Assembly: GCF_009017495.1 (NCBI RefSeq)
Contig: NZ_CP044990.1
Span: forward strand, 1,879,001-1,943,000
Reading direction: 5' to 3'
DNA: 64,000 nucleotides
DNA from: Deinococcus sp. AJ005
GTDB taxonomy: Bacteria > Deinococcota > Deinococci > Deinococcales > Deinococcaceae
The position numbers and the translations under genes are program-made. How positions within the stretch are numbered: the first letter of the stretch is position 1; every line of letters begins with the position of its first letter. Of the stretch, positions 37,159-46,246 are shown in pieces. The notes under the pieces are model-generated. The model ran no database searches. It saw only the letters and a list, made by a program, of their open reading frames with translations, and was not told the origin of the DNA.

Positions 37159-37362
37159 TCACAGCAAACTGATGTCCAGCCGCTTTTCCAGCACCTGCCG
37201 GGCCAGTTGATGCAGGCTGCGCGGATCGTATTCGCCCAGCTCCAGCTTTTGCAGCAGCGCCACCGACAGCCCGGCCTCACGCGCCAGCTCTTCCTGCGAG
37301 AAGCCCAGGAGCTGCCGCCGAACGCGAACCACCAGTGCGCCGGGAAAGGGGGGCGAGGTCAT
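37159..37362 (-). CDS. minimal XRE-type helix-turn-helix regulator
   Basis: The 67-residue protein is essentially one HTH domain: RVRRQLLGFSQEELAREAG and SVALLQKLELGEYDPRSL match the Cro/C1 type. It has no separate sensing domain. It is divergent from pyrE with only 44 bases between the start codons, so it could act on its own promoter, on pyrE, or on both. It is convergent with clpB. Confidence 0.82.
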   Translation of the reverse strand: MTSPPFPGALVVRVRRQLLGFSQEELAREAGLSVALLQKLELGEYDPRSLHQLARQVLEKRLDISLL

Positions 37363-37394
37363 ACGCCATGATGCGCCGTCGCGGCCAGGAATGC

Positions 37395-37400
37395 GATACT
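37395..37400 (+). promoter_or_regulatory. -10 box of pyrE
   Basis: GATACT ends six bases before the pyrE ATG and no ribosome site is seen, consistent with a leaderless message. Confidence 0.45.
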
Positions 37401-37406
37401 CCCCGC

Positions 37407-37976
37407 ATGGACGTTCTCGCGCTGTACCGACAGGCCGGGGCCTACCACGAGGGGCATTTTCTCCTTGCCAGTGGCCGCCACAGCCCCAAATTCCTGCAAA
37501 GCACCACCGTGCTGCAATACCCGCACCTGACCGAGCAGATCGCCGCCGCGCTGGCCGAAAAGCTGACCGATGCGGGCGTTCAGGCTGGACTGATCATCGG
37601 CCCGGCAATGGGTGGCGTGGTCCTGGCCTATGAGGTGGCCCGGCATTACGGCGGCGAGGACGTGCGCGCCATCTTTGCCGAGAAGGACGGGAAAGGCGGC
37701 ATGAAAATCCGGGAGGCGTTCACGGTTGCGCCCGGCGAGCCGTTTATTGCCGTGGAAGACGTGCTGACCACCGGGGGCAGTGTGCTGAAAGCCGTGCGCG
37801 CCGCCGAGGCAGCCGGAGGCAGATGCGCCGCGATTGCCTGCATCGTGGACCGCCGCGCCGCCGAAGGACCGCTGGAAGGCTATCCGCTGGTCTCGCTGAC
37901 CCGTCTGGTCTTCGACACCTACCCGCCGGACGAGGTGCCAGAGTGGCTGGCAAAGCTTCCGTTGCAGGAAATCTAG
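37407..37976 (+). CDS. pyrE: orotate phosphoribosyltransferase
   Basis: PyrE, 189 residues, converts orotate and PRPP to OMP in pyrimidine synthesis. The PRPP-binding motif FIAVEDVLTTGGSVLKAV is at about 112-129, and IIGPAMGGVVLAYEVAR precedes it. The ATG of MDVLALYRQAGAY is the start; the frame upstream overlaps the divergent HTH gene. The stop overlaps the convergent gene by four bases (CTAG). Confidence 0.94.
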   Translation: MDVLALYRQAGAYHEGHFLLASGRHSPKFLQSTTVLQYPHLTEQIAAALAEKLTDAGVQAGLIIGPAMGGVVLAYEVARHYGGEDVRAIFAEKDGKGGMKIREAFTVAPGEPFIAVEDVLTTGGSVLKAVRAAEAAGGRCAAIACIVDRRAAEGPLEGYPLVSLTRLVFDTYPPDEVPEWLAKLPLQEI

Positions 37977-38539
37977 CGCTCCAAGTCGATCTGCACGCCG
38001 TCCGCCGTCTCATAACGCACGACGCCCAGGCCCGGCACAAAATACGTGGTCTGGGCGCTGATCTGCCCCCCCGCGTTGGTCTCGGTGCGGATACTGAAGG
38101 CGTTGTATTTGCGGCCCGCGCCGTTGATGGCCGCTATCCCCGTGACGGTGCTGACGGACTTCAGGCTGCCCTTGCCGCTGGACCAGCGCTGGCCCGGCGT
38201 CAGCGGCGCGGGCGGATAAACATTGAGCGGCGCGGCGTACCAGCCCAGCCGCCCGCCCGCGTTCACGCCGCGCAGCCACACGCTGCCGTCCGGGCGGTAT
38301 TCCAGCAGGTCCTGGGTGAAGGTCTTGCCCCCGAACTGATGGCTGACCGGCACCACCCGCACGCCCCGGTAGGTGACGGCTGGCCCCACCACCTGCGTCT
38401 CGCCGTTGCTGTAGGTCCAGTGGGTGCCGGGCTTGCTGGGGTAATAATCGGGATAAGCCCGGCCCTGTGCGGCGGCCCAGGCCAGCGTGCCCAGCAGCGC
38501 GGCGGGCAGAAGGCGGAAGGCGAGATCTCTGGCAGGCAT
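37973..38539 (-). CDS. secreted protein of unknown function
   Basis: The 188-residue protein has a signal peptide (cleavage near AWAAAQ-GR at about 25) and a mature part rich in Gly, Tyr and Val. It begins YYPSKPGTHWTYSNGETQ, a beta-rich pattern seen in various periplasmic proteins. No catalytic motif is seen. TAAGCT lies nine bases before the ATG. It is convergent with pyrE and shares its CTAG stop. Confidence 0.75.
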   Translation of the reverse strand: MPARDLAFRLLPAALLGTLAWAAAQGRAYPDYYPSKPGTHWTYSNGETQVVGPAVTYRGVRVVPVSHQFGGKTFTQDLLEYRPDGSVWLRGVNAGGRLGWYAAPLNVYPPAPLTPGQRWSSGKGSLKSVSTVTGIAAINGAGRKYNAFSIRTETNAGGQISAQTTYFVPGLGVVRYETADGVQIDLER

Positions 38540-38614
38540 CTGAGGATCAGCTTAGAGCGCGGACCTTGACGGTGTTCTGACGCGGGCGGAAGCGAGCCGT
38601 CCGCCTCCACTGTC

Positions 38615-39406
<792 letters not shown>

Positions 39407-39413
39407 GCGCGGC

Positions 39414-39419
39414 AGTATA
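39414..39419 (-). promoter_or_regulatory. leaderless -10 box of proC
   Basis: TATACT on the minus strand, near consensus, ends exactly seven bases before the ATG. Confidence 0.65.
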
Positions 39420-39488
39420 GGGGGGAGGCTCAGGCGGGCAGACGGCGCTGTCTGGCGCGAGGGAGAGCCGCGTATTCTTTCAAGCGTT

Positions 39489-40004
39489 ATGGGCTGCGAT
39501 ATACACGAACATTTTGAAGTTCGCCAGGACGGTGGCTGGACGCGGATTCAGGTGCTACCCCCGATAGACTGGGATACGGCAACGCCGGAAGAGGAAGAGG
39601 CTTACTGGAATCTGCCGCTCTTTCTCGGGCGCGATTACGAACTTTTCTCAGTGCTGGCGGGCGTGCGGAATCGGTTGGATATTCGGCCAATTGCCCCGCC
39701 ACGCGGTGTACCGGAAGACGTAGGCGAGGCAGTGCGGGCAGCCTGGAATGCAGCCCGTCATTACCCAGATATTCATACCGCATCGTGGCTGTCGCTCCGA
39801 GAACTTTTGGACTTTGACTGGGATCAGTCTCTCATCCACCTCAGTTTGAGAGATAACGAGCCATCCAGATTACATTCACAGAATTTTTTGACCTACCGCG
39901 AGGCCGTGTCAGACAATAATTTTATCAACAGAGGACTGGGCGAACTGCAAACGCTCGTTGAAAACCCCGCCGACCTGCGGATGGTGTTCTGGTTCGACAG
40001 TTGA
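39489..40004 (+). CDS. phage-related protein of unknown function (MGCDIH family)
   Basis: The 171-residue protein starts [17 protein letters not shown], an N-terminus common to a family found in phage and bacterial genomes, with [12 protein letters not shown] after it. Its function is not established. Later codons are notably more AT-rich than neighbouring genes (ACATTCACAGAATTTTTTGA), which suggests horizontal gain. TATTCT lies ten bases before the ATG. Neighbours are housekeeping genes; no phage remains are seen. Confidence 0.8.
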   Translation: MGCDIHEHFEVRQDGGWTRIQVLPPIDWDTATPEEEEAYWNLPLFLGRDYELFSVLAGVRNRLDIRPIAPPRGVPEDVGEAVRAAWNAARHYPDIHTASWLSLRELLDFDWDQSLIHLSLRDNEPSRLHSQNFLTYREAVSDNNFINRGLGELQTLVENPADLRMVFWFDS

Positions 40005-40055
40005 CGCGCAGATGCTGCGGAATGTATCGGTAGCATTCTCCGCGCCCCAGCCCGC

Positions 40056-40061
40056 TAGACT
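40056..40061 (+). promoter_or_regulatory. leaderless -10 box of prmA
   Basis: TAGACT ends exactly seven bases before the ATG at 40069. Confidence 0.6.
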
Positions 40062-40068
40062 CCTGCCC

Positions 40069-40872
40069 ATGCTGGTCTACCACCTGCCCGGAACTTTTGA
40101 AACGCGCGAGGCGCACCTGGATTTGCTGTGGGAGGCGGGCGCGACGGGTTTGGAAGAACGCGCCGGGCTGATCCGCGCATACTTCGATGCACGCACAGAT
40201 TTAGACGCCGAGATCGCGGACGGCGAATGGCGAGACGAGGCCGATCAGGACTGGCAGGCCCACTTCAAGGCCACGCTGAAGCCGGTGCGCGCAGGCCGCG
40301 TGACTATCGTGCCGCCGTGGCTGCGGGATGAGGTTGAGGCTGGACAGACGGCGCTGATCATCGAGCCGGGCATGGCCTTCGGGACCGGGCACCATGCCAC
40401 GACGCGTATGGCGGTGGAGGCGCTGTCCGCTCTGGATTTGACGGGTAAGCGCGTGCTGGACGTGGGCACGGGCAGCGGCGTGCTGGCTATTGCGGCGGTG
40501 TTGCTGGGCGCAGATCACGCCACGGGGCTGGACATTGATCCATTGACCATTCCCATCGCCATCGAGAACGCAGAAATCAACGGGGTGCCGACGGGCCGTG
40601 TGGCCTTCGCGGAGGGTAGCCTGGGCCTGGGCGACGAATCCGACGAGACCTTCGATGTGCTGGTGGCCAACCTCTATGCCGAGTTGCACGATCTGCTGGC
40701 GGGCGAATACGCCGCCGCCCTGCTCCCCGGCGCACCCCTGATCCTGACCGGCATTTTGATAGGCAAGCTGGACCTTGTGCGCGCCGCCCTGGACCGCGAG
40801 GGCTTCGGCAGTGTCACCGTGCGCGAGGACGGCGAGTGGGTGCTGGTCACGGCCACATCACCCAGCGTTTGA
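40069..40872 (+). CDS. prmA: ribosomal protein L11 methyltransferase
   Basis: PrmA, 267 residues, trimethylates ribosomal protein L11 using SAM. It shows the N-terminal recognition domain, then [13 protein letters not shown] (substrate loop), [15 protein letters not shown] (SAM site) and [10 protein letters not shown]. The start is the ATG of [11 protein letters not shown], behind a leaderless -10 box. rsmE follows ten bases later, so two ribosome-modifying enzymes share an operon. Confidence 0.94.
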   Translation: MLVYHLPGTFETREAHLDLLWEAGATGLEERAGLIRAYFDARTDLDAEIADGEWRDEADQDWQAHFKATLKPVRAGRVTIVPPWLRDEVEAGQTALIIEPGMAFGTGHHATTRMAVEALSALDLTGKRVLDVGTGSGVLAIAAVLLGADHATGLDIDPLTIPIAIENAEINGVPTGRVAFAEGSLGLGDESDETFDVLVANLYAELHDLLAGEYAAALLPGAPLILTGILIGKLDLVRAALDREGFGSVTVREDGEWVLVTATSPSV

Positions 40873-40882
40873 AAGGACAGCC

Positions 40883-41584
40883 ATGACCGACACCCGCATC
40901 CGTGTACAGGAACTGACTCCGCAGATGACGCTGGGACCGCGCGAGGCCCGCCATCTGCACGTCCTGCGGCTGAAGGTGGGCGACGCGTTACGCGTGTTCG
41001 ACGGACAGGGTGCGGAAGCCGGAGCCGAGATCGCGGAACTGGAAGCGGGCCGCGCCGTCCTCACGCTGGGTGAGCAGGTGAGCGGCGCGGCGGAAACCCC
41101 CTTTCCCCTGACGCTGGCGGTTGCACTCCTGAAGGGCGACAAGCTCTCGGACGTGGTGCGCGCCGCCACCGAGCTGGGCGTGGGACGGGTGCAACTGCTG
41201 GTCACCGCCCGCGCCGACGCCCGCGAGATCGGCGCGCAGAAGCTGATGCGTTTGCAGCGGGTGGCGGAGGAAGCCAGCAAGCAGTCGCGCCGCGCGGTGG
41301 TGCCCGAAGTCCTCGCGCCCATTGCGCTGGCGGATTTTCAGTGGGACGGTGAGCTTTTCGTGGCCCAGCCGGGTTCAGCCGGACGGATCATGAATCTGCT
41401 GGACTGGTCCGCACCCGTGAACGTCCTGACTGGCCCGGAAGGCGGCCTGACCGACGCCGAGGTGTCTGGACTGATCGGGCGCGGCGCACACGCGGTCACG
41501 CTGGGGCCGCGCATCCTGCGGGCGGAAACGGCTCCAGTGGCATTGCTGGGGGCCATCGCGGCGGCGGGCGAGGGAGAAGCTTAG
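40883..41584 (+). CDS. rsmE: 16S rRNA m3U1498 methyltransferase
   Basis: RsmE, 233 residues, methylates U1498 of 16S rRNA. It has a PUA-like N-domain ([23 protein letters not shown]) and a SPOUT domain with [31 protein letters not shown] and [21 protein letters not shown] before the ATG shows it is leadered, unlike prmA. The stop overlaps the convergent recO gene as TTAG. Confidence 0.94.
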   Translation: MTDTRIRVQELTPQMTLGPREARHLHVLRLKVGDALRVFDGQGAEAGAEIAELEAGRAVLTLGEQVSGAAETPFPLTLAVALLKGDKLSDVVRAATELGVGRVQLLVTARADAREIGAQKLMRLQRVAEEASKQSRRAVVPEVLAPIALADFQWDGELFVAQPGSAGRIMNLLDWSAPVNVLTGPEGGLTDAEVSGLIGRGAHAVTLGPRILRAETAPVALLGAIAAAGEGEA

Positions 41585-42324
41585 CCAGGCGAACTGGGTA
41601 CCGCAGGAGCGCTGGGCACCAGTTGCCGCCAACTGTGGACCCCGCCCACCTGCACGGTCACGAAGCGTTCCAGCGCCCGCCACAGCGCCGGGCGCTCTGA
41701 AGGCGGCACCGGGGCGTCCATGTTGGCCCGCACCGTGCGGCGCACCACTCCGCGCAGGAAGTCCAGCGACTGGGGTGGGTAAAAGGGCAGGCTGGCGCAG
41801 GCCGCACACAGCATCTGGCCGCCCACGGGGTCCGGGTGGGCAGGGTCCGGCGCGCCGCAACGGGCACAGCGGGCAGTCTGCGGCACGATTCCCGCCAGAC
41901 CCAGCAACTTGTAGCTCATGACCAGCGCCACCCATTCGGGGTCTGGCTGGTGGGCCACGCCGCGCAGGGCCGCCGCAAACAGCTCGAACGCCGTCTCGCT
42001 GAACTCCCCTTCCTGGAACAGCGCGTCGGCAAATTCGGCCATCAGGTGAGCGAAGGCGTGCCGCTCCGGCTCGGCCAGACTGGGGAGCGCGCCCTCCAGC
42101 ACGGCCTGCTTGACCGTGGCCAGATCGTTGTTGGGCGTCTGGTACACCTGCACGCCGACGTGGTGAAACAGGTTCAGGCGGCTGGCCAGCGGCCCGCGCA
42201 CACCGCCGCGCGCAATCGCCTTGAGCTTGCCCTGCGGCGTCAGCAGCGTCACGATGATGTCGCCCGACGGCATCACCCGGCGGCGGATCACGATGCCGCT
42301 GCGGTTGGCCGAGCGGAACTTCAT
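41581..42324 (-). CDS. recO: DNA repair protein RecO
   Basis: RecO, 247 residues, anneals single strands and with RecR loads RecA in the RecFOR pathway, the main route of break repair in Deinococcus. It has an N-terminal OB fold ([20 protein letters not shown]), a helical middle and a zinc finger with CARC and CAAC. The last residues are Ser/Pro-rich. A tandem 15-base repeat lies just upstream. It shares a four-base stop overlap with rsmE. Confidence 0.93.
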   Translation of the reverse strand: MKFRSANRSGIVIRRRVMPSGDIIVTLLTPQGKLKAIARGGVRGPLASRLNLFHHVGVQVYQTPNNDLATVKQAVLEGALPSLAEPERHAFAHLMAEFADALFQEGEFSETAFELFAAALRGVAHQPDPEWVALVMSYKLLGLAGIVPQTARCARCGAPDPAHPDPVGGQMLCAACASLPFYPPQSLDFLRGVVRRTVRANMDAPVPPSERPALWRALERFVTVQVGGVHSWRQLVPSAPAVPSSPG

Positions 42325-42339
42325 GGCTGATCTCGCATC

Positions 42340-42369
42340 AAGTTTTTCTGCGCCAAGTTTTCCTGCGCT
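42340..42369. repeat. tandem 15-bp imperfect repeat upstream of recO
   Basis: AAGTTTTTCTGCGCC is followed directly by AAGTTTTCCTGCGCT, two differences in 15. It lies 15 bases before the recO ATG, in the region expected to hold its promoter. Confidence 0.55.
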
Positions 42370-42454
42370 GAGGGCCGCGTCACGCTCCGCAGTCTAGGCC
42401 CTCCCGTCTGCGCCGCCTGTGCCGCTCTCCACGTTCCTGACTGCATCTGGCAGG

Positions 42455-42460
42455 TAAACT
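42455..42460 (+). promoter_or_regulatory. leaderless -10 box of the FBP-domain gene
   Basis: TAAACT ends eight bases before the ATG at 42469. Confidence 0.5.
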
Positions 42461-42468
42461 GACAGGCG

Positions 42469-42870
42469 ATGAAAGACCCGCGCCCACAGGAACACAGTGT
42501 CGCCGACCTGTTGCGGGAACTCTTTCCCGAAACGCACCGCGAACTGTTCGGCCCCCATGAGGGCGACGCCCTGCCCACCCTGGGCCTGTACCCGGTGGCC
42601 GATGGAAGACTGGCCCTGGTCCACGGCGATCAACTGGCCGAATTTACCCCGCTGGACCCCAAGGGGAAAAATGCCCTGCACTGTGATCTGTGCCATTACA
42701 CCCGCAGCCGCAGCGAGGCCGCCCTGTACCGCGTGGTGGTGGCCGCCCGCCGCAGCCGCTACGTGACCCTGTGTACCGCCACCGAAGCCTGCCAGGGCCG
42801 CGCCGGAAGGAAGGGGCTGGAGACGCTGGCGAACCGCATCTTCCCTCTGGAGTTGCCCTACACGGAATAG
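42469..42870 (+). CDS. FBP C-terminal-type treble-clef zinc-finger protein
   Basis: The 133-residue protein has [20 protein letters not shown] followed by [20 protein letters not shown]. These two Cys pairs match the zinc finger found at the C-terminus of FusB/FBP proteins, which bind EF-G in firmicutes. The N-terminal EF-G-binding helix bundle is absent, so the role is uncertain. It is divergent from recO. Confidence 0.75.
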   Translation: MKDPRPQEHSVADLLRELFPETHRELFGPHEGDALPTLGLYPVADGRLALVHGDQLAEFTPLDPKGKNALHCDLCHYTRSRSEAALYRVVVAARRSRYVTLCTATEACQGRAGRKGLETLANRIFPLELPYTE

Positions 42871-42925
42871 GGCTGGTCTGTCGGTTGGGCCGTTTGGCGC
42901 ATGGAAGGTCTTGCCGCCTCTCCGC

Positions 42926-42931
42926 TAGCCT
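42926..42931 (+). promoter_or_regulatory. leaderless -10 box of the VOC gene
   Basis: TAGCCT ends six bases before the ATG at 42938. Confidence 0.5.
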
Positions 42932-42937
42932 GCCCGC

Positions 42938-43360
42938 ATGACCGAACCCAATACCTCCCACGTTCCCGTGACCGAATGGGCCGCCCTCGTGCCGGAGCTG
43001 GATGTCAGCGATCTGGACCATAGTCTGGACGTGTACACGCGTCTGTTCGGCTTTACCGTCAACTACACCCGCCCCGGCTTCGCCTACCTGAGCCTAGGGC
43101 GCATTCAATGGATGCTCTCGCAGATTCGCCCAGAGGGTTCCTGGCAGACTGGCCCGCTGGAGCCTCCCCTGGGACGCGGCATCAACTTTCAGATTCAGGT
43201 GCCGGATATCGACGCGCTGCACGGGCGGCTGGAGGCCGACGCCTACCCCCTTTTCGTTCTCATGCAGACTTCCACGTATCTGGAGGGAGACACCGAACAC
43301 CAGCAGCGCGAATTTCTGGTGCAGGACCCGGACGGCTATCTGCTGCGCTTCACGGACTGA
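42938..43360 (+). CDS. VOC-superfamily protein (bleomycin-resistance/glyoxalase fold)
   Basis: The 140-residue protein has the paired beta-alpha-beta pattern: LVPELDVSDLDHSLDVYTRL at the start and REFLVQDPDGYLLRFTD at the end. Small VOC proteins bind bleomycin-like drugs or catalyse metal-dependent reactions. The Glu in QREFLVQDPDG fits a metal or drug-binding role. Convergent with the MOSC gene, two bases apart. Confidence 0.85.
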   Translation: MTEPNTSHVPVTEWAALVPELDVSDLDHSLDVYTRLFGFTVNYTRPGFAYLSLGRIQWMLSQIRPEGSWQTGPLEPPLGRGINFQIQVPDIDALHGRLEADAYPLFVLMQTSTYLEGDTEHQQREFLVQDPDGYLLRFTD

Positions 43361-43362
43361 AG

Positions 43363-44028
43363 TTAAGCTCCCGCTTTTGCCAGTCGGTCTTCCAGATCAG
43401 CACGCACCCGCACCGCCAGCGGAAAGTTCAGGTACGCCTCCATCTTCCTGGGATCGGCAGAGCGCTTGTAATGCAGGGCGAACAGTTCGCCAATGCTGGG
43501 GGCGTCTACCGAGCCGGGGATCAGGCGCACGCTGTCGCCCGGTCCCACCTCGCCGCCGCGCAGCACACGGGTGTAGAAGCCGGGACGGGCCAGCCCCTTG
43601 AACTGCTTGACAAAGGCCGGATCGCCCACATGCGCCGCCAGCGTGGCGCAGGGAATGCGCGGGGCGGTGACTTCCAGCAGCACGCCGCCCGTCTCTCCGA
43701 GTTCCAGCCGGTCTCCCACGCGCATAGCGGCGGATTCCAGCCCACAGATCAGCAGGTTCTCGCCAAACAGCCCAGGGGGCAGCGCCCGCCTCAGTTCGGC
43801 CTCCCAGACGTCGTAGTCCTCGCGGGTGTAGATGTACACGGCCTGATCGGGGCCGCCATGATGGCGCGTGTCCATCACATGGTCTCCCTCCAAACCAGCT
43901 TCATCGATCCGCACGCGCCCCGGCAATGGACGCTTATCGATGCCGCTGATGTGTGGGCGCTCGCCAATCTGGACAGGGGCAGGCTGACCAGCATTGACGC
44001 TCTGAATCTGGCGATCTGGGGCAGTCAT
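43363..44028 (-). CDS. MOSC-domain protein
   Basis: The 221-residue protein resembles YiiM: IDEAGLEGDHVMDTRHHGG, QAVYIYTREDYDVWEAELR, FGENLLICGL and the conserved Cys in TAPRIPCATLA. MOSC proteins handle molybdenum cofactor sulfur or reduce N-hydroxylated compounds. The ATG of MTAPDRQIQSVN is the start, supported by TAGCTT seven bases upstream; the longer frame is antisense to the PLD gene. Divergent from that gene. Confidence 0.87.
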   Translation of the reverse strand: MTAPDRQIQSVNAGQPAPVQIGERPHISGIDKRPLPGRVRIDEAGLEGDHVMDTRHHGGPDQAVYIYTREDYDVWEAELRRALPPGLFGENLLICGLESAAMRVGDRLELGETGGVLLEVTAPRIPCATLAAHVGDPAFVKQFKGLARPGFYTRVLRGGEVGPGDSVRLIPGSVDAPSIGELFALHYKRSADPRKMEAYLNFPLAVRVRADLEDRLAKAGA

Positions 44029-44035
44029 GGGGTCC

Positions 44036-44041
44036 AAGCTA
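44036..44041 (-). promoter_or_regulatory. leaderless -10 box of the MOSC gene
   Basis: TAGCTT on the minus strand ends exactly seven bases before the ATG at 44028. Confidence 0.5.
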
Positions 44042-44087
44042 TCAGGAGTGGTGAAGGCACCGTCAGATATGGCCCGGACGCGCCGCC

Positions 44088-44093
44088 TAAGCT
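44088..44093 (+). promoter_or_regulatory. leaderless -10 box of the second PLD gene
   Basis: TAAGCT ends exactly seven bases before the ATG at 44101. It fixes the start well inside a much longer open frame. Confidence 0.6.
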
Positions 44094-44100
44094 GTGCAGG

Positions 44101-45663
44101 ATGGGCACGCTGCTGTTTTTCCGGGTCTTCGGTGTGGCGCTGCTGCTGGGGCTGCTCCTGACGCTGGGGGCAGGCGTGAGCATCTCGCAGGCCGTCCCGG
44201 GTACACCGCCCCTGACCCTGCTGAGCGGCCCACTTTCCCCCCCGGATCTGGCCGCGCTGGATGGACTGACAGAGGTGGCCCCGGCCCTGGCACCCACTTG
44301 CCCCGCACCACAGGCCCCGCTGGACCGCGTGCTGTATGACCACCTGCGCGGCCAGGGCGCGGCGCTGAGCTGCGGCAATGCGTTTGCGGGGCTGATCCAC
44401 TTTCCCAATGATGACTCCGGCCTGGGCGGACAGCCCCCGGACCCGATGGGAGGCTTTGCCGTGATGGCCCGCCAGATTGAGGGCGCACGGCACGAGGTTC
44501 TGCTGGCCAACATGCTGTGGGACGACGGCCCCGGCTCTCCCGGCGTGTTGCTGGCCCATTCCATCGCAGAATTGCGGCAGCAGGTGGCCCAGTACCCTCA
44601 GCGTTACCCGCAGGGCGTGACCGTGCGCCTGATGTTCGGCAACAGCGTGCGCCTGGATAGCCTGCTGGACCCCACCAGCAGCGTCTACAGCGCCGCGCGG
44701 CAACTGCTGGAGGCCGGGGTGCCCCTCTCGGGCGATCCAGTACAGGGCTTCACGCTCGCCCTCGCCAACTACACCTACGCCTACCCACACAACCACCTCA
44801 AGGTGCTGGTGATCGACGGGCAGGAAACGACAGCGGGCGGGGCCAATATCAGTTTCTTTCACCTTCCGGCCAGCACTCGCGGCGGTCTGGACCTGACCGA
44901 TCTGATGCTGACGCTGAGGGGGCCAGTGGCGCGGCAGACGGTGGCCGCCTTCCGTGATTCCTGGCTGCTGAGCCGTCCGCTGCGGTGTCGGGCAGGCGTC
45001 AGGGTGGCCGACTTGCACAAAGGCTGCGCGCTGACTGACACCGGGGACCCTTACCCGCTGTTCTACACGGCCCCGCCCCAGCCTGCGGGAACCTCGCGCG
45101 CCTATGGCCTGTACCGCCGTACCGGGTACGAAACGCAAGACTCGGCGTTGCCCGCCCTGTTCGCTGCCGCCGGGTCCAGCATCGACCTGATGCAGTCGCA
45201 GATCAGCGGCACCGTGCAGTGCAGCCTGAGCCTGACCGCGCCGGGCGGCTGCCCCTTTCCGCAGGAGGTGCTGCCCGTATGGCACGCCATCGTGGGCGCA
45301 ATTCGCGAGCATGGGGTACGCGTCCGTATGGTGCTGGACCACGATCCACTGCTACAAATCGAGCCGCTGGCGCTGCTGTCCAGCCTGTGGGGGCAGCTCA
45401 AGCCGCTGGGCTTGGAAGACCACCTGCAAGTCCGTTGGTCTGGCACAGCGGGCGGCATGCACACCAAGGCCACGCTGGTGGACGACGCGATGGTGACCGT
45501 GGGCAGCCTCAACCTCCATTTCTCGTCGTTTGGCGCTCACGGCCTGAACGAGTACACGCTGGCCACCAGTGATCCCTCCGCATTAAAGGCAATGCGGCAG
45601 GACTTCAACTTCGAGTGGGCGCGGGGCAAACCGTTTGAATTACCGTACTGGCTCAAACCCTGA
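44101..45663 (+). CDS. secreted or anchored phospholipase-D-like protein
   Basis: The 520-residue protein begins with a hydrophobic helix (LLFFRVFGVALLLGLLLTL) that acts as signal or anchor. Both HKD motifs are present, HLKVLVID at 232-239 and HTKATLVD at 454-461. It is a paralogue of the catalytic half of the membrane protein at 13.9 kb. Shared landmarks include LxNYxxxxPHxH, a Cys pair and xLYRRxG. It lacks the multi-pass N-terminal part of that protein. Function is unknown; a phosphodiester transfer at the cell surface is likely. Confidence 0.85.
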   Translation: MGTLLFFRVFGVALLLGLLLTLGAGVSISQAVPGTPPLTLLSGPLSPPDLAALDGLTEVAPALAPTCPAPQAPLDRVLYDHLRGQGAALSCGNAFAGLIHFPNDDSGLGGQPPDPMGGFAVMARQIEGARHEVLLANMLWDDGPGSPGVLLAHSIAELRQQVAQYPQRYPQGVTVRLMFGNSVRLDSLLDPTSSVYSAARQLLEAGVPLSGDPVQGFTLALANYTYAYPHNHLKVLVIDGQETTAGGANISFFHLPASTRGGLDLTDLMLTLRGPVARQTVAAFRDSWLLSRPLRCRAGVRVADLHKGCALTDTGDPYPLFYTAPPQPAGTSRAYGLYRRTGYETQDSALPALFAAAGSSIDLMQSQISGTVQCSLSLTAPGGCPFPQEVLPVWHAIVGAIREHGVRVRMVLDHDPLLQIEPLALLSSLWGQLKPLGLEDHLQVRWSGTAGGMHTKATLVDDAMVTVGSLNLHFSSFGAHGLNEYTLATSDPSALKAMRQDFNFEWARGKPFELPYWLKP

Positions 45664-45666
45664 AAC

Positions 45667-46214
45667 TCAGGCGCTGAGAACCCCGCCGTAAATGTCATCC
45701 AGGCTCAGCACGCGGCCCAGGCAGGGAATCTGCACCTCGCCGCTGCCGCTCACCTCGCTCAGGTTCCACTGTTGCCCGTCCCGTTGATAGGCATAGACAC
45801 GCCGCTCATTTTGCTCGGCGATCAGGTACGTTTGCAGGCTGGGAATGGCGGTGTACATGGCGTATTCGCCCACCCGGTCATTCGCCGCCGTGCTGGGGGA
45901 CAGGACTTCCACCAGCAGGCACGGCGCGATCTCGGCCAGCCGCTGAGAGCTGGCAGTGTCGCAGACCAGCATCACATCTAGGTAGAAATAGCTGCTGCTG
46001 GCCTCGACACTCAGGCGCATGTCGGACTGATGGATGCGGCGGCCTGCCTTTCTGGCTGGACCGTACAGAGTGCCAAAAATGTTGCCGCTGATCAGGGAGT
46101 GAGGCATTCCTACCCCCGCTTGCCCGTGCAGCGGCCTATTTCCCAAAAAGAGGGTCGAAGCCGCCCACGTACTCGCCTTTGTACGGGCTGAGTTCCTCTT
46201 TCTTCAACGCTCAT
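45667..46214 (-). pseudogene. broken Uma2-family endonuclease gene
   Basis: The 3' part encodes a normal Uma2 core: GNIFGTLYGPARKAG, YFYLDVMLVCDTASS, CLLVEVLSPSTAANDRVGEYA and LGRVLSLDDIYGGVL. The 5' part is shifted. ATG-AGC-GTT-GAA-GAA (MSVEE) at 46214 is followed in another frame by ELSPYKGEYVGGFD, and then PLHGQAG returns in the core frame. Two frame changes, near 46195 and 46140, and a stop separate the pieces. The longest intact frame (from TTG at 46146) lacks the N-terminal helix. Confidence 0.75.
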
Positions 46215-46246
46215 GGCTTTGAGGTCCGGGCCGCTCACGCATCAAC

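Noticed and set aside
43108..44100. 331-codon N-terminal extension of the second PLD protein
   Set aside because: It overlaps the VOC and MOSC genes, and a signal sequence with a leaderless promoter fixes the start at 44101.
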